Assembly: GCF_041154455.1 (NCBI RefSeq)
Contig: NZ_AP028665.1
Span: forward strand, 496,001-560,000
DNA from: Variovorax sp. V213
GTDB taxonomy: Bacteria; Pseudomonadota; Gammaproteobacteria; Burkholderiales; Burkholderiaceae_C
DNA: 64,000 bases
Direction of reading: 5' to 3'
Shown here: positions 52,082 through 60,854 of the stretch, piece by piece
Numbering within the stretch: the stretch's first letter is position 1
Layout: every line of letters starts with the position of its first letter
The notes under the pieces: model-generated
Seen by the model: only the letters and a program-made list of their open reading frames with translations
Databases searched by the model: none
What the model was told of the DNA's origin: nothing
Position numbers and translations under genes: made by a program

Positions 52082-52774
52082 TCAGCGCCGCGGATGCTGC
52101 GCCGCGTTCCCGGCGTACCAGGCTTCCAGGATCAGGGTCTCGATGTCGTGCACTTGGCGGCCGACTGCGGCGGCCACGCTTTCGCGGTAGGGCGGCATGT
52201 TCGTACATTCCAGCACGATATTCTCGACGGCGGGCGATGCTTCGATCAAACGCACGGCTGCGTCGATGACGTTGCGCTGTGCTTCGGCAAGGTCGAGCAC
52301 GGTGTCGTTGTTCAGAATGCGGCGATGAAATTCGCAGCCCGGGCGCACGCCCGCGAGGGGCGTTCCCGCGGGCACGCCGGCCGCTTGCAGAATCTGCGGG
52401 GTCAGCGATGCGGCATCGAAAGTGACGATGCCCGGGTTTGCATGGCGCCGCACCTGCAGCAGGCTCGAGGTCAGCACCGGCACCGGAACCGCCTTCGAAA
52501 GCTCGTCCTGGTAGGCGGCCAGGAAGCCGCAGCTGGTGGTGATCATCGACGCACCGTCTGCAACCAGTCGCACCGCGGCGTCGACGAAGGGCTGGATCAG
52601 GCGCGGATCGGCCTCCTCGACGATGCGCCTGGGCGAAGCGCCTTCCACGGTCAGGAAGCGTACGGGGATGCCTGCCCTTGCATAGGTGTCCGGATTGCCG
52701 ACGTCGCCTGGCGGCCGCGGAAAGCGCGTGTCGAGCATCAACACGCCGAGGAAGCCTGGTGCCGCAGCGGTCAT
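52082..52774 (-). CDS. Aspartate/glutamate/hydantoin racemase-family protein
   Basis: 230 residues. The two catalytic cysteines are visible: Cys82 (TTSCGF) and Cys190 (ECTNMPPY), which act as the acid/base pair of cofactor-independent racemases. A DTRFPRPPGDVGNP opening is typical of the uncharacterised branch in catabolic clusters. It overlaps the Lrp gene by ATGA. In this cluster with a D-amino-acid dehydrogenase, racemisation of the imported L-amino acid is the obvious hypothesis. Confidence 0.86.
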   Translation of the reverse strand: MTAAAPGFLGVLMLDTRFPRPPGDVGNPDTYARAGIPVRFLTVEGASPRRIVEEADPRLIQPFVDAAVRLVADGASMITTSCGFLAAYQDELSKAVPVPVLTSSLLQVRRHANPGIVTFDAASLTPQILQAAGVPAGTPLAGVRPGCEFHRRILNNDTVLDLAEAQRNVIDAAVRLIEASPAVENIVLECTNMPPYRESVAAAVGRQVHDIETLILEAWYAGNAAQHPRR

Positions 52775-53244
52775 GGGGCGGGCCCGGGAACTGTGGAGAT
52801 CGCGCTTCGGCGGTCGATTTTCCGGCTCAGCACGATGGACGTCTGCGTCTGGTTGATGCCGTCGAGCTGGCCGAGTTGGTCCAGCAGGATGTCCAGCTTT
52901 TCGGGCGTCTCGCAGCGCAGGAAGAGCATGTAGTCGAACTGGCCGCTCACTGCCGAAAGTTCCTCCACTTCCGGCACGCGTTCGAGCGCCCGGATCACGG
53001 CTGGAGCACTCTTCGCATTGACGCTGATGCCGCAGATCGCGCGCACTGCGGCATGTTCCAGCTTCTGTCCGAGCCGCACGCCGTATCCCGCAACCACGCC
53101 GTCGCGTTCGAGCCGGGCAATGCGTGCGACGACGGTGGTGCGTGCGATCTTGAGCTTTCGCGCCAGGTTGGCGGCGGGCTCCCTGGCATTTGCCTGCAGC
53201 AGGCTCAACAGGTGGCGGTCGAGGTCATCCAGTCTTCCATCCAT
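52771..53244 (-). CDS. Lrp/AsnC-family regulator
   Basis: 157 residues: HTH at about 6-55 (LDRHLLSLLQANAREPAANLARKLKIARTTVVARIARLE), RAM domain with EELSAVSGQFDYMLFLRC. The SGQFDYML strand corresponds to the amino-acid binding face. Coupled by ATGA overlap to the racemase gene downstream. It likely senses the amino acid degraded by the cluster. A short ATTG repeat (GATTGATTGATT) sits in the 62-base spacer before it. Confidence 0.92.
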   Translation of the reverse strand: MDGRLDDLDRHLLSLLQANAREPAANLARKLKIARTTVVARIARLERDGVVAGYGVRLGQKLEHAAVRAICGISVNAKSAPAVIRALERVPEVEELSAVSGQFDYMLFLRCETPEKLDILLDQLGQLDGINQTQTSIVLSRKIDRRSAISTVPGPAP

Positions 53245-53306
53245 CGCACTGCCTCATAAGATTGATTGATTGGAGCCGAATGCTACGGCAGTGCGCGCAC
53301 GGAGGG

Positions 53307-53687
53307 TCATGCGACCCAGCCACGACCATCGTGAAGAGAGACTTCGACCCGCGCGTCCTGCACCGCGTCGACGCAATGCAGGTTGACGTTGACCTGTTCG
53401 GGGGCCGATCGCGGATGGCAATGCGTATGAATGCCGCACGTCTTGCAAAAGAGATGGTGTGCGCGCCCCGTGCCGAACTGGTAGCTCGACAGCCGCCCTG
53501 CGCCCGAGAGCAGGCGGAAGTGTTTCGCCGGCACGCGGTGGTGCAGTGCCGCCTTGCGCACGCAATAGCTGCAGTTGCAGCTCACGCCCTTCAACGACGC
53601 CAGCAAGAATTCGAAGCGCACCGCGCCGCAATGGCACCACCCTTGCTGCCATGCGTGGGCTCCTACTGTCGGATGCTCGCCGGCCAC
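53307..53687 (-). CDS. GFA-family (glutathione-dependent formaldehyde-activating-like) protein
   Basis: 126 residues with the GFA/CENP-V zinc pattern: CHCGAVRFEF, CNCSYCVRK and FCKTCGIHTHC. Members bind zinc; activity on glutathione-formaldehyde adducts is disputed and most are unassigned. It begins at a GTG that shares one base with the stop of the ABC ATPase gene, so it is part of the transporter operon. Its link to amino-acid breakdown is unclear. Confidence 0.86.
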   Translation of the reverse strand: MAGEHPTVGAHAWQQGWCHCGAVRFEFLLASLKGVSCNCSYCVRKAALHHRVPAKHFRLLSGAGRLSSYQFGTGRAHHLFCKTCGIHTHCHPRSAPEQVNVNLHCVDAVQDARVEVSLHDGRGWVA

Positions 53688-54478
53688 TATGTGATGGCCG
53701 GCTCTGGCGTGCCTGCGGATGCCTTGAAGCGGCCCAGGAAGGCGCGCGTCGATTCCTGCTGCGGGTTGTCGATGACGATGCTCGGCGGACCGGCTTCCGC
53801 AACGACGCCGTCGCGCATGAAGATCACCTGGTCCGCTACCTCGCGCGCAAAGCCGATTTCGTGGGTGACGAGGATCATGGTCATGCCTTCCTTTGCCAGG
53901 CCCTTGATGACGGTCAGCACCTCACCGACCAGTTCGGGGTCCAGTGCCGACGTAGCCTCGTCGAAAAGCATGACGTTGGGTTTCATCGCCAGCGCGCGTG
54001 CGATCGCCACGCGCTGCTTCTGCCCGCCCGAAAGCTTGTCGGGGTAGTAGTCGGCGCGCTCGAGCAGCCCGACCTTTTGCAGCAGCGCCCTGGCTGCGGC
54101 TGCCGCCTCTGCCTTCGGCGTCTTGAGCACGGTGACAGGGCCTTCCATGACGTTCTGCAGCGCAGTCATGTGCGGAAACAGGTTGAAGTGCTGAAACACC
54201 ATCCCGGTGGAGGCGCGAAACTTCGCGAGCTTGCGTTCGTTCGGCAGCGCCGTTTCCTTGCCGCTGAACTGAATCGTCTGTTCACCGACAGCGATGCGTC
54301 CGCCGTCCGGAATCGTCAACAGGTTGATGCAGCGAAGCAGGGTGGATTTGCCGGAACCCGAGGGCCCGATCATGGCGACCACCTGGCCGCGTTCGATCTT
54401 CAGCGAGATGTCCTTGAGCACGACGTGGGCGCCGAAGGACTTTCGGAGTCCAGTGATTTCGATCACGGCTTGGGTCAT
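53687..54478 (-). CDS. Polar amino-acid ABC transporter ATPase
   Basis: 263 residues. Walker A GPSGSGKST at residues 38-46, Q-loop VFQHFNLFPH, signature LSGGQKQR, Walker B VMLFDEATSALDPE and switch VTHEIGFAREV: the GlnQ/HisP type. It pairs with the permease (two bases between genes) and binding protein upstream in the same transcript. Substrate should be a polar or basic amino acid. Confidence 0.95.
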   Translation of the reverse strand: MTQAVIEITGLRKSFGAHVVLKDISLKIERGQVVAMIGPSGSGKSTLLRCINLLTIPDGGRIAVGEQTIQFSGKETALPNERKLAKFRASTGMVFQHFNLFPHMTALQNVMEGPVTVLKTPKAEAAAAARALLQKVGLLERADYYPDKLSGGQKQRVAIARALAMKPNVMLFDEATSALDPELVGEVLTVIKGLAKEGMTMILVTHEIGFAREVADQVIFMRDGVVAEAGPPSIVIDNPQQESTRAFLGRFKASAGTPEPAIT

Positions 54479-54479
54479 G

Positions 54480-55274
54480 TCAGGCTTCTTTCGCCACGCC
54501 GTATTCCATGCGCTTGGCCCAGATCGTGACGGGCAGGAGCACGGCGAAATAGGCAATCGCAATGAACGTATAGAGCTCGAGCGGGCGGTAGGTGTCGTGC
54601 GCGATGACCTGGCCCTGATAGAGCAGGTCCGGCACGGCCAGCACCGAGAGCAGCGAGGTGTTCTTCAGCTGCATGATGGATTGGTTCATCAGGGGCGGCA
54701 CCATCTTCTTGAACGCCTGCGGAAGCACGATGCGGCGAAGCAGTTGCAGGCGCGTCATGCCGAGGGCCTTGCCCGCTTCGGTCTGGCCCGAGTCGATGGA
54801 GATGATCCCGCCGCGCACGATCTCGGAATAGAACGCGCCGCCATAGAGCGTCAGGCAGAGGGTGGCCGCGGCCGTTGCCGAGAGTTCAAGGCCGGTGAGC
54901 ACGGGCAGTGCGTAATAGAACCAGACGAGCTGCACCAGAACCGGCGTGCACCGGAACACCTCGATATAGGCCCGCAGCGGCGCGGTGATGTACGGGTTGT
55001 TGGAGAGCCGTCCCAGCCCCGTCACCAGGCCCACCAGCAGCCCGAGCACCACGCAGACCACCGTGAAGAGCAGTGTGTAGAGCAAGCCGCTGATGAGGAG
55101 CGACCGGTACTTCCACAGCACGCCGAAGTCCCAGTCGTAGCCGGCGGATGCGGCGCTTCCGCCCGCGAAGTGCTTGACCAGGGCCCAGGCGCCGGCGAGC
55201 GCGAGAACGACCATCAGGGCGATGCCCAGTCGAGATCGCGACTTGGGCGACTCCCGCGTTTCAACGTATTCCAT
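54480..55274 (-). CDS. Polar amino-acid ABC transporter permease
   Basis: 264 residues. One leading helix (about 17-37), then the HEQRo-type permease domain: GLLYTLLFTVVCVVLG, FRCTPVLVQLVWFYY, YGGAFYSEIVRGGI and the ATPase loop SGQTEAGKALGMTRLQLLRRIVLPQA. A single permease gene implies a homodimer. The order binding protein-permease-ATPase is standard for this importer class. Confidence 0.94.
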   Translation of the reverse strand: MEYVETRESPKSRSRLGIALMVVLALAGAWALVKHFAGGSAASAGYDWDFGVLWKYRSLLISGLLYTLLFTVVCVVLGLLVGLVTGLGRLSNNPYITAPLRAYIEVFRCTPVLVQLVWFYYALPVLTGLELSATAAATLCLTLYGGAFYSEIVRGGIISIDSGQTEAGKALGMTRLQLLRRIVLPQAFKKMVPPLMNQSIMQLKNTSLLSVLAVPDLLYQGQVIAHDTYRPLELYTFIAIAYFAVLLPVTIWAKRMEYGVAKEA

Positions 55275-55287
55275 GGGAGGCTCCGCC

Positions 55288-56121
55288 TCAGAACTTGATT
55301 TCGGGCGGGAATGCGCTGGCGGGAACGCCGGCGAGTTTTTCCATGTTCTTCAGGATCACGCTTCGGACCTCGCCCTTGGCGCGAACTTCGCCCAGCCAGG
55401 TGTTGACCGCCGTCTGCATCGCTGGATCGGTTTCCTTGCGCAGCCCGATGCTCACGGGCGCGGTGTAGACCGGTGTCGGGATCTGCATCACCCCGACGTT
55501 GGCGCGCTTGGCCAGCAGCGGCTGCGCCAGCAGGATCACCAGGATCTGGCAGTCGGCGCGGCCGGCTTGCAGCGCGAGCGTTGCGGACCCCGAGTTTTCG
55601 AGGCGCTGCACTTCTGCCTTCGGAAGAATGCGCGTGGCCAGTTGGTCATGGCTCGAGCCTACGTCAACCACGATCTTGTTTTCCGGCGCGTTCAGCTGCT
55701 CCCAGGTCTTGGTCGGGAACCCCTTCTTGCACACGGCGGTGTAGGTGTTGTCGAACAGGGTGTCGGAGAAGTTCACAACCTCCTTGCGCGCCGGCGTCGG
55801 CGCCATGCCGAACATCGCGTCAATCTTGTTCGATTGGAGGTCGAGCACCGCGTTTCCCCAGGTCGTTTCCACGTACTCGACCTTTGCACCGAACTTCTTG
55901 GCCAGGCTTTCGGAGAAATCAGGGCCGAAGCCCTCCCACTTGCCCGAAACGAGATCCTTGTTGAAGTAGGGAATCGCGCCGGCAATCGCGCCGACCCGCA
56001 GGACCTTGGTCCGTTGAACGCGGGCCATCGAACTTTCCGGCTCCTGTGCAGCGGTGAGGGTCAGGGTGCATGCGCTCGTCAGTGCGAGGAGGATGCGAAG
56101 GAACGCTCGTTTTTCAATCAT
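55288..56121 (-). CDS. Amino-acid ABC transporter periplasmic binding protein
   Basis: 277 residues of SBP family 3: signal peptide ending LTLTAAQ, then VLRVGAIAGAIPYFNKD, GFGPDFSESLAKKFGAKVEYVETTWGNAVLDLQSNKIDAMFG and a second-lobe VDVGSSHDQLATRILP. The start is ATG 56121, with GGAGA six bases upstream; a TTG further up would overlap that site. The binding pocket cannot be assigned to one amino acid from this reading. Upstream lies a dense array of GTCA half-sites. Confidence 0.94.
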   Translation of the reverse strand: MIEKRAFLRILLALTSACTLTLTAAQEPESSMARVQRTKVLRVGAIAGAIPYFNKDLVSGKWEGFGPDFSESLAKKFGAKVEYVETTWGNAVLDLQSNKIDAMFGMAPTPARKEVVNFSDTLFDNTYTAVCKKGFPTKTWEQLNAPENKIVVDVGSSHDQLATRILPKAEVQRLENSGSATLALQAGRADCQILVILLAQPLLAKRANVGVMQIPTPVYTAPVSIGLRKETDPAMQTAVNTWLGEVRAKGEVRSVILKNMEKLAGVPASAFPPEIKF

Positions 56122-56194
56122 AGGTATCTCCAAGCAAAAAGCTCGCCATCAAACAATTGGAAAGAAGGCCTCAGCCCGCGACTGAAGTCTAGAA

Positions 56195-56259
56195 GTCATG
56201 ATAGTCACGAGCAATGTGACAGTTCGTCAGGATGACGGGAAGTTCTCGTCATACCGTCA
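56195..56259. promoter_or_regulatory. Operator-like array: seven GTCA/TGAC half-sites with a 21-base palindrome
   Basis: Seven GTCA or TGAC tetramers occur in 65 bases. Two of them bound a 21-base near-palindrome at 56232-56252 (arms ATGACG-x-GAA and TTC-x-CGTCAT, one mismatched pair). It lies 111-131 bases before the binding-protein start, in the 267-base spacer after the D-amino-acid dehydrogenase gene. No known consensus was matched; control of the transporter operon is inferred. Confidence 0.6.
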
Positions 56260-56388
56260 CTCCGGGCAGGCAAAACGTCCATTTTTGATCGAAAACCCAT
56301 GAATGTCCCCGACCCGCACCATGAGCAGGCTCCAGGTTCCAGACCGATGCACTCCCGTGTCGAGTCGACGCGAAGGCACTGACGTCTT

Positions 56389-57645
56389 TCAGCCGAGAAA
56401 CCGGGAAGGCCGGAACGGCGCAGGATCGAACGCGCAGGTCTCACCGGCCATCATCGATCCAAGGAGCGCGGCCGTCCCCGGGCCGGCGTTGAAGCCGATG
56501 TGTTGATGGCCGAACGCGAGCCACAGGCCTGGGCGGCCGGGGCATTCGCCGATGATAGGACGGCTGTCCGGCAGCGTGGGCCGGCTGCCGAGCCAGGCCT
56601 CTTTTCCAAGCCGGCCTTCGAGCGGAAACGCTTCGCGCGCCGCCTGTTCGGCCAGATCCAATTGCGCGAGGTTTGGAGGTGCAGCGCGATCGGCCAGCTG
56701 CACGCCGGTGGACAAGCGCAGGCCTTGCTCCATCGGCGACAGCACGTAGCCCCCGCCCGTGTCGTAGACCGGGCGCGCGAGCGAGGCACCGCTGGCGGCC
56801 CGATAGTGCATGTGGTAGCCGCGCTCGAACGCCATCGGCACCGCGAGGCCCAGCGACTTCTTCGCGAACTCCCGGGTCCAGGGGCCCAGTGCGAGCACCA
56901 CGCGCGATGCCTCGTGAACCGTGCCGGCGTCCTCGGTCACTTGCCAGGCCTCGCTGGTGTTCGAACGGCGAAGCGCGCCGATTGAAGCCTGTCGGATACG
57001 GCCGCCGCGGGCAGTGAAAAGCCGTGCATATGCCTCGACCACCTGGCCCGGACTGTCCACCGACCAGGTGTCGCGAATCCAGAGTGCGCGGGGGAACAGC
57101 GGCTTCAGATGCGGTTCGAGTTCCGCAAGCTCCCGCGCATCGAGAACCTGCGTTGCGATGTCGAACTTCTCGAAGGTGTCCCGGGAGAGCCGGCTGCCGA
57201 GAAATCCTGCCTCGCTGCGGTAGAGAAAGAGCCATCCGGTCGTGCGCAGGCGATGCGCCGCACCCGCTTCGGTCAGCAGCCGTTGGTGCTCCCTCGTCGA
57301 AAGCCGGATCAGCGCGTCGAGCGCCGCAGTCGTTTCATTAAAGACCGAGGTGCGCGTGTTCGACAAGAACTTCAACGCCCACGTCAGGTTCTTCGTGAGG
57401 AAAAGCGGGTCGTAGCGAAAGCTCGCGGACCTGTTCTTCAGCAGCTTGGGAAGCGTCGACCACAACGCGGGATGGTTGAAAGGCATGAGCGAGCTGCGGG
57501 CAATCACCCCGGCGTTGCCGTAGGAGGTCTCGCGGCCCGGCCCGGTCCTGTCGAAGATGGTCACGTCGAAACCCCGTCGCTGGAGTTCGAGGGCACACGA
57601 AACGCCGACGATTCCGGCGCCCAGCACGGCAACAGTGTTCTTCAT
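56389..57645 (-). CDS. D-amino-acid dehydrogenase (DadA-like)
   Basis: 418 residues. FAD motif VLGAGIVGVSCALELQRRG near the N-terminus, the DadA-type ETSYGNAGVIA loop, and GWLFLYRSE. The C-terminal PTLPDSRPIIGECPGRPGLWLAFGHQHIGFNAGPG carries the FAD-closing and substrate residues. DadA deaminates D-amino acids to 2-oxo acids, feeding electrons to the respiratory chain. ATG 57645 chosen over a TTG nine bases upstream. It follows the ThDP-enzyme gene in the same direction and lies next to the transporter operon. Confidence 0.92.
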   Translation of the reverse strand: MKNTVAVLGAGIVGVSCALELQRRGFDVTIFDRTGPGRETSYGNAGVIARSSLMPFNHPALWSTLPKLLKNRSASFRYDPLFLTKNLTWALKFLSNTRTSVFNETTAALDALIRLSTREHQRLLTEAGAAHRLRTTGWLFLYRSEAGFLGSRLSRDTFEKFDIATQVLDARELAELEPHLKPLFPRALWIRDTWSVDSPGQVVEAYARLFTARGGRIRQASIGALRRSNTSEAWQVTEDAGTVHEASRVVLALGPWTREFAKKSLGLAVPMAFERGYHMHYRAASGASLARPVYDTGGGYVLSPMEQGLRLSTGVQLADRAAPPNLAQLDLAEQAAREAFPLEGRLGKEAWLGSRPTLPDSRPIIGECPGRPGLWLAFGHQHIGFNAGPGTAALLGSMMAGETCAFDPAPFRPSRFLG

Positions 57646-57701
57646 CCAGGCCAATCAGTTCATTCACCGAAAAGTCTATCGTGAACCGTTGGCATCGAGA
57701 G

Positions 57702-59453
57702 CTACAGGTAGGCCACGTCTTCCGGAGCCAGCGCCAACGGGTCGAGGTTCTTCCTGGCCAGCCAGGAGTAGACGGGCGGCACCCGGTCCGCCAGCGATTC
57801 GATGTGGATGTCCATGAGGCAGGGGCCGTCGTAGCCGAAGGCTTCGTCCAGCGCCTGGATCAGTTCACCGGGCGTGGTGACCGTCCAGGCCTTGATGTCG
57901 AAAGCCTCGGCGATGGCCTGGCCTCGCGGCGGCAGAAAGTCCACGCCGAAACACGCGTCGTGGCCCTTGAGCCGATGCAGCCCCTTGATCCAGCCGAAGC
58001 AGCCGTTGTTGAACAGCATCAGCAGTGCCGGCACCTTCTTGCGGACCAGCGTCTCGAGCTCGCCGACGGCCATGTTGAATGAGCCGTCGCCGAACATCCC
58101 GATCGGCCGGCGTGTCTTGTCGGCATACCAGGCGCCGACCACCGCGGGAATCGCGGAGCCCAGGCCGCCGAATGCGCGCGGAATCACGAACCGCGTGCGG
58201 CGGTCGCCGATGCGAAGAAAGCGCGTCATGTACGGCGTGGGCGTGCCGGCATCGGAAAGAATGTGCACGGCCTTGCCGTATTGCGCGAGCCGGTTGTTGA
58301 ATTCGCGCACGACGCGCTCGGGCCGCAGCGGCACGTCGTCCAGCGAGAGCACGCTTTCGGCATGGTCCCAGAAGTTCGCGCGGTAGGCGTTGAGGTGGTC
58401 GACCCAGGGCGTGTGCTTCGAGGCGTCGAAATCAACAGGCGCTTCCTTCAGGATCTGCGTCAGGACCAGCTGCGCATCCGCCGCGATCGAGAGCAGGTTC
58501 TCGTAGTTGTTCGCGAGGCGCTCGGGGTTGATGTCGATCTGGACGACGCGCTTGTTGAGGGTCGACTTGGGGAAGGTCCACCCGACCGTGACGACGGAGC
58601 CCATGCGCGAACCGACGAAGATCACCAGGTCCGATTCCTCGATGGCGCGGTTGGCATGGGGATGAAAGCCGTTGTCGCCGATGACGCCGATGGCCAGTCG
58701 ATGGTCGTCGGGCAGGGCGCCCTGACCCGTGATCGTGTTGACCACGGGCACGTTGAGCGCCGCGGCCACGTCGGTGAGTGCGCTGCCGGCACAGGAGCGG
58801 TTCACGCCGCCGCCGGCGACGAACAGCGGCCTCGAGGCATTCTGGAGCAGAGCAAAGAGCTCGCCCACCTTGCCCGGCGCGGGCGCCATGGGGTAGGCAG
58901 GGAAGGTCTTGCATTCAGGCTCGGCGTGCAGCGAGATCGTGTCGGGGTCGATGTCCGCCAGCAGCATGTCCTCCGGAATTTGCAGGTGCACTGCGCCGGG
59001 CGTGCCGGAGCAGGCCACGCGAAACGCGCGGCGAATGATCTCGGGCAGCTTCTCGGGTGACTTCACCTGCACCGACATCTTTGTGACGGGTTCGAAGAGC
59101 CTGGCGCAGTCGAGTTCAGTGATCATGCCGCGGCCTTCGCCGGGCAACGGGAGGTCGATGGTCAGCAGGATGACCGGCACCGAAGAAGCGTTCGATTCCG
59201 CGAGCGGTGGCAGCGAGTACATCGCACCGGCGCCGGAGGGGCATTCGAAGATGCCGGGCTTGTCGGTCAGCCGCGCATAGGCGTCGGCCATGTAGCCCGC
59301 GGAGCGTTCGTCGCGGGCCATGACATGTTCGATGTCGCCCTGGCGGCGTTGAAGTGCTTCGTAGAAGGGCACGTTGGTGTCGCCGGGAACACCGAAGAGA
59401 ACGTCGACGCCGTAGTTGATCAACATCTGCACGAGCACGTCTGCACCACGCAT
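57702..59453 (-). CDS. Thiamine-diphosphate-dependent enzyme (acetolactate synthase/2-oxoacid decarboxylase-like)
   Basis: 583 residues with the three ThDP domains: N-terminal YGVDVLFGVPGDTNVPFYEAL with Glu in the DERSAGYMADAYAR segment, a central domain (GGGVNRS, GDNGFHPHAN), and the C-terminal cofactor motif starting GDGSFN at residue 455 and ending NNGCFGW. It lacks an ALS regulatory partner. In a cluster with DadA, decarboxylation of the 2-oxo acid to an aldehyde is plausible; the exact reaction cannot be read from sequence. Confidence 0.88.
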   Translation of the reverse strand: MRGADVLVQMLINYGVDVLFGVPGDTNVPFYEALQRRQGDIEHVMARDERSAGYMADAYARLTDKPGIFECPSGAGAMYSLPPLAESNASSVPVILLTIDLPLPGEGRGMITELDCARLFEPVTKMSVQVKSPEKLPEIIRRAFRVACSGTPGAVHLQIPEDMLLADIDPDTISLHAEPECKTFPAYPMAPAPGKVGELFALLQNASRPLFVAGGGVNRSCAGSALTDVAAALNVPVVNTITGQGALPDDHRLAIGVIGDNGFHPHANRAIEESDLVIFVGSRMGSVVTVGWTFPKSTLNKRVVQIDINPERLANNYENLLSIAADAQLVLTQILKEAPVDFDASKHTPWVDHLNAYRANFWDHAESVLSLDDVPLRPERVVREFNNRLAQYGKAVHILSDAGTPTPYMTRFLRIGDRRTRFVIPRAFGGLGSAIPAVVGAWYADKTRRPIGMFGDGSFNMAVGELETLVRKKVPALLMLFNNGCFGWIKGLHRLKGHDACFGVDFLPPRGQAIAEAFDIKAWTVTTPGELIQALDEAFGYDGPCLMDIHIESLADRVPPVYSWLARKNLDPLALAPEDVAYL

Positions 59454-59543
59454 GGCAAAACTCCAGTCCGGGATTGAAAAGAAAAGGGCGGCCGCCGGTG
59501 CGCGGGGAGCGGCGCTCCCCGGCGAGCCGGATGCGCGAAGCGC

Positions 59544-60677
59544 TCAGGCTTCGGCGAATTCTTTGTGCGCGGGGCTCGGCGCGCTCACGCCGAGCCCCTT
59601 GTAGTAGTGGCCCACGCGCGTCGCGAGAAACGCCTCGAGCGGTGCCTGCTCCTGCCCGACGAATCCGGCCCGCGGCAGCTTGCCCTTCAGCAGCAGCTCG
59701 AGCACGCCGACCACGCCAGCGGCCGTGGTGAGCTCAATAGCGGTGCGCTCCTTGCCGCGAAGCGTGGCGCCGAAGACCCGGCCCACGCGGGTTTCCTGCT
59801 CGAAGCGGCCCTCGCGCAGGCCCGAGGCCGAAGCGAACACGATCACCACGTCCTCGCGGCTGTGCGGCACCGCGTGCTCGAGCACCTGGCGCAGCAGGTC
59901 GCGGCGCTCGATCAGGCGCAGGTCGTGCAGCAGGAAGTTCATCGCATCGCGATGGCCCGGATAGCGAATGGTCTTGTAGTCGAGATTGCGCACCTTGCCG
60001 CGCAGCGTCTCGCACAGGGTGCCCAGGCCGCCCGAGGTATTGAAGGCCTCGAAGGCTTCCGCGTCGAGCGTGAAGGTCTCGTGGCCTTCGAGCGGCTGCA
60101 CGGAAACGAGCTGGCCGTTCACGATGGCGTCGCACGCGTTGCAATATTCGTTGATGACGCCGTCGATGCTCCAGGTGAAGTTGTAGCGAAGGCTGTTGGT
60201 GGCATTGCGCGTCAGCGCGCCGACGCGAAGGCGCAGGTCGTACAGCTCGTCGAAGTGTCCCGCCAGGTGGCCGCCGAGCATCCCGATCACGCCGGGCGCG
60301 AGGCCGCTTTGCGGCATCAGCACCGAGGTGGCTTCGCCAGACAGCTGGCGGATGGCGTGGGTCGCGGCCACATCCTCGGTGAGGTCGAAGTAATGCACGC
60401 CCAACCTGGCGGCCTGCGTGGCGACCCGCGCGGCCAGGAAGAAAGGCAATGCGTTGATGACCACGGTGTGCGATGCCAGTTCGCTGGCGAGCGCGGCGTC
60501 GTCTTCGACGTTCAACGTGATTCGCCGGACCAGCGGATCGCTGGACGGCTTGCCCGCAAGTTGGTCGGCCAGCGTCACGGGCACACGGTGGTATTCGGCC
60601 ACCATGTCGGCCACTGTGCTGCCCACTTTTCCTGCGCCCAGAACCAGGACGTTCCTGAGTTGTAGCTGCTTCGACAT
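59544..60677 (-). CDS. Saccharopine dehydrogenase-family protein, lysine 6-dehydrogenase-like
   Basis: 377 residues. Rossmann motif VLVLGAGKVGSTVADMV, the NALP dinucleotide loop (VVINALPFFLA), and the family-specific PQSGLAPGVIGMLGG, NFTWSIDGVINEYCNACDAI, NTSGGLGTLCETL and YKTIRYPGHRDAM. This pattern and length match L-lysine 6-dehydrogenase-type enzymes rather than the longer fungal saccharopine reductase. First gene of the minus-strand run; it is followed by the ThDP enzyme after 90 bases. Lysine or a related diamino acid is the likeliest substrate. Confidence 0.84.
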   Translation of the reverse strand: MSKQLQLRNVLVLGAGKVGSTVADMVAEYHRVPVTLADQLAGKPSSDPLVRRITLNVEDDAALASELASHTVVINALPFFLAARVATQAARLGVHYFDLTEDVAATHAIRQLSGEATSVLMPQSGLAPGVIGMLGGHLAGHFDELYDLRLRVGALTRNATNSLRYNFTWSIDGVINEYCNACDAIVNGQLVSVQPLEGHETFTLDAEAFEAFNTSGGLGTLCETLRGKVRNLDYKTIRYPGHRDAMNFLLHDLRLIERRDLLRQVLEHAVPHSREDVVIVFASASGLREGRFEQETRVGRVFGATLRGKERTAIELTTAAGVVGVLELLLKGKLPRAGFVGQEQAPLEAFLATRVGHYYKGLGVSAPSPAHKEFAEA

Positions 60678-60730
60678 TTTGTTTCTCCAAGGAGCAGACT
60701 GGCTCCGTGAAGAAAATGTAGAAGCAATGG

Positions 60731-60744
60731 CTGGCAGCTGCCAG
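60731..60744. promoter_or_regulatory. 14-base perfect palindrome CTGGCAGCTGCCAG
   Basis: Lies 54-67 bases upstream of the saccharopine-dehydrogenase-like start. The position fits an operator for the amino-acid cluster, although GC-rich palindromes of this length can occur by chance. Confidence 0.45.
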
Positions 60745-60799
60745 AGAGCAGAACGTCGAAAGCGCTGGCCGTCTCGCCGCTTCGACCAACTCCGGTGAC

Positions 60800-60833
60800 G
60801 ATTCGAAGTGCCGCCCTGGTCGAACTTCGAATC
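60800..60833. other. Inverted repeat GATTCGAAGT-N14-ACTTCGAATC
   Basis: Perfect 10-base arms, 22 bases after the stop of the DUF899 gene and about 120 before the next gene on the same strand. As RNA it forms a strong hairpin with a 14-base loop; there is no U-tract. It may end the DUF899 transcript or be a protein site. Confidence 0.5.
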
Positions 60834-60854
60834 AAGAACGCGGCGGCACGCTGT

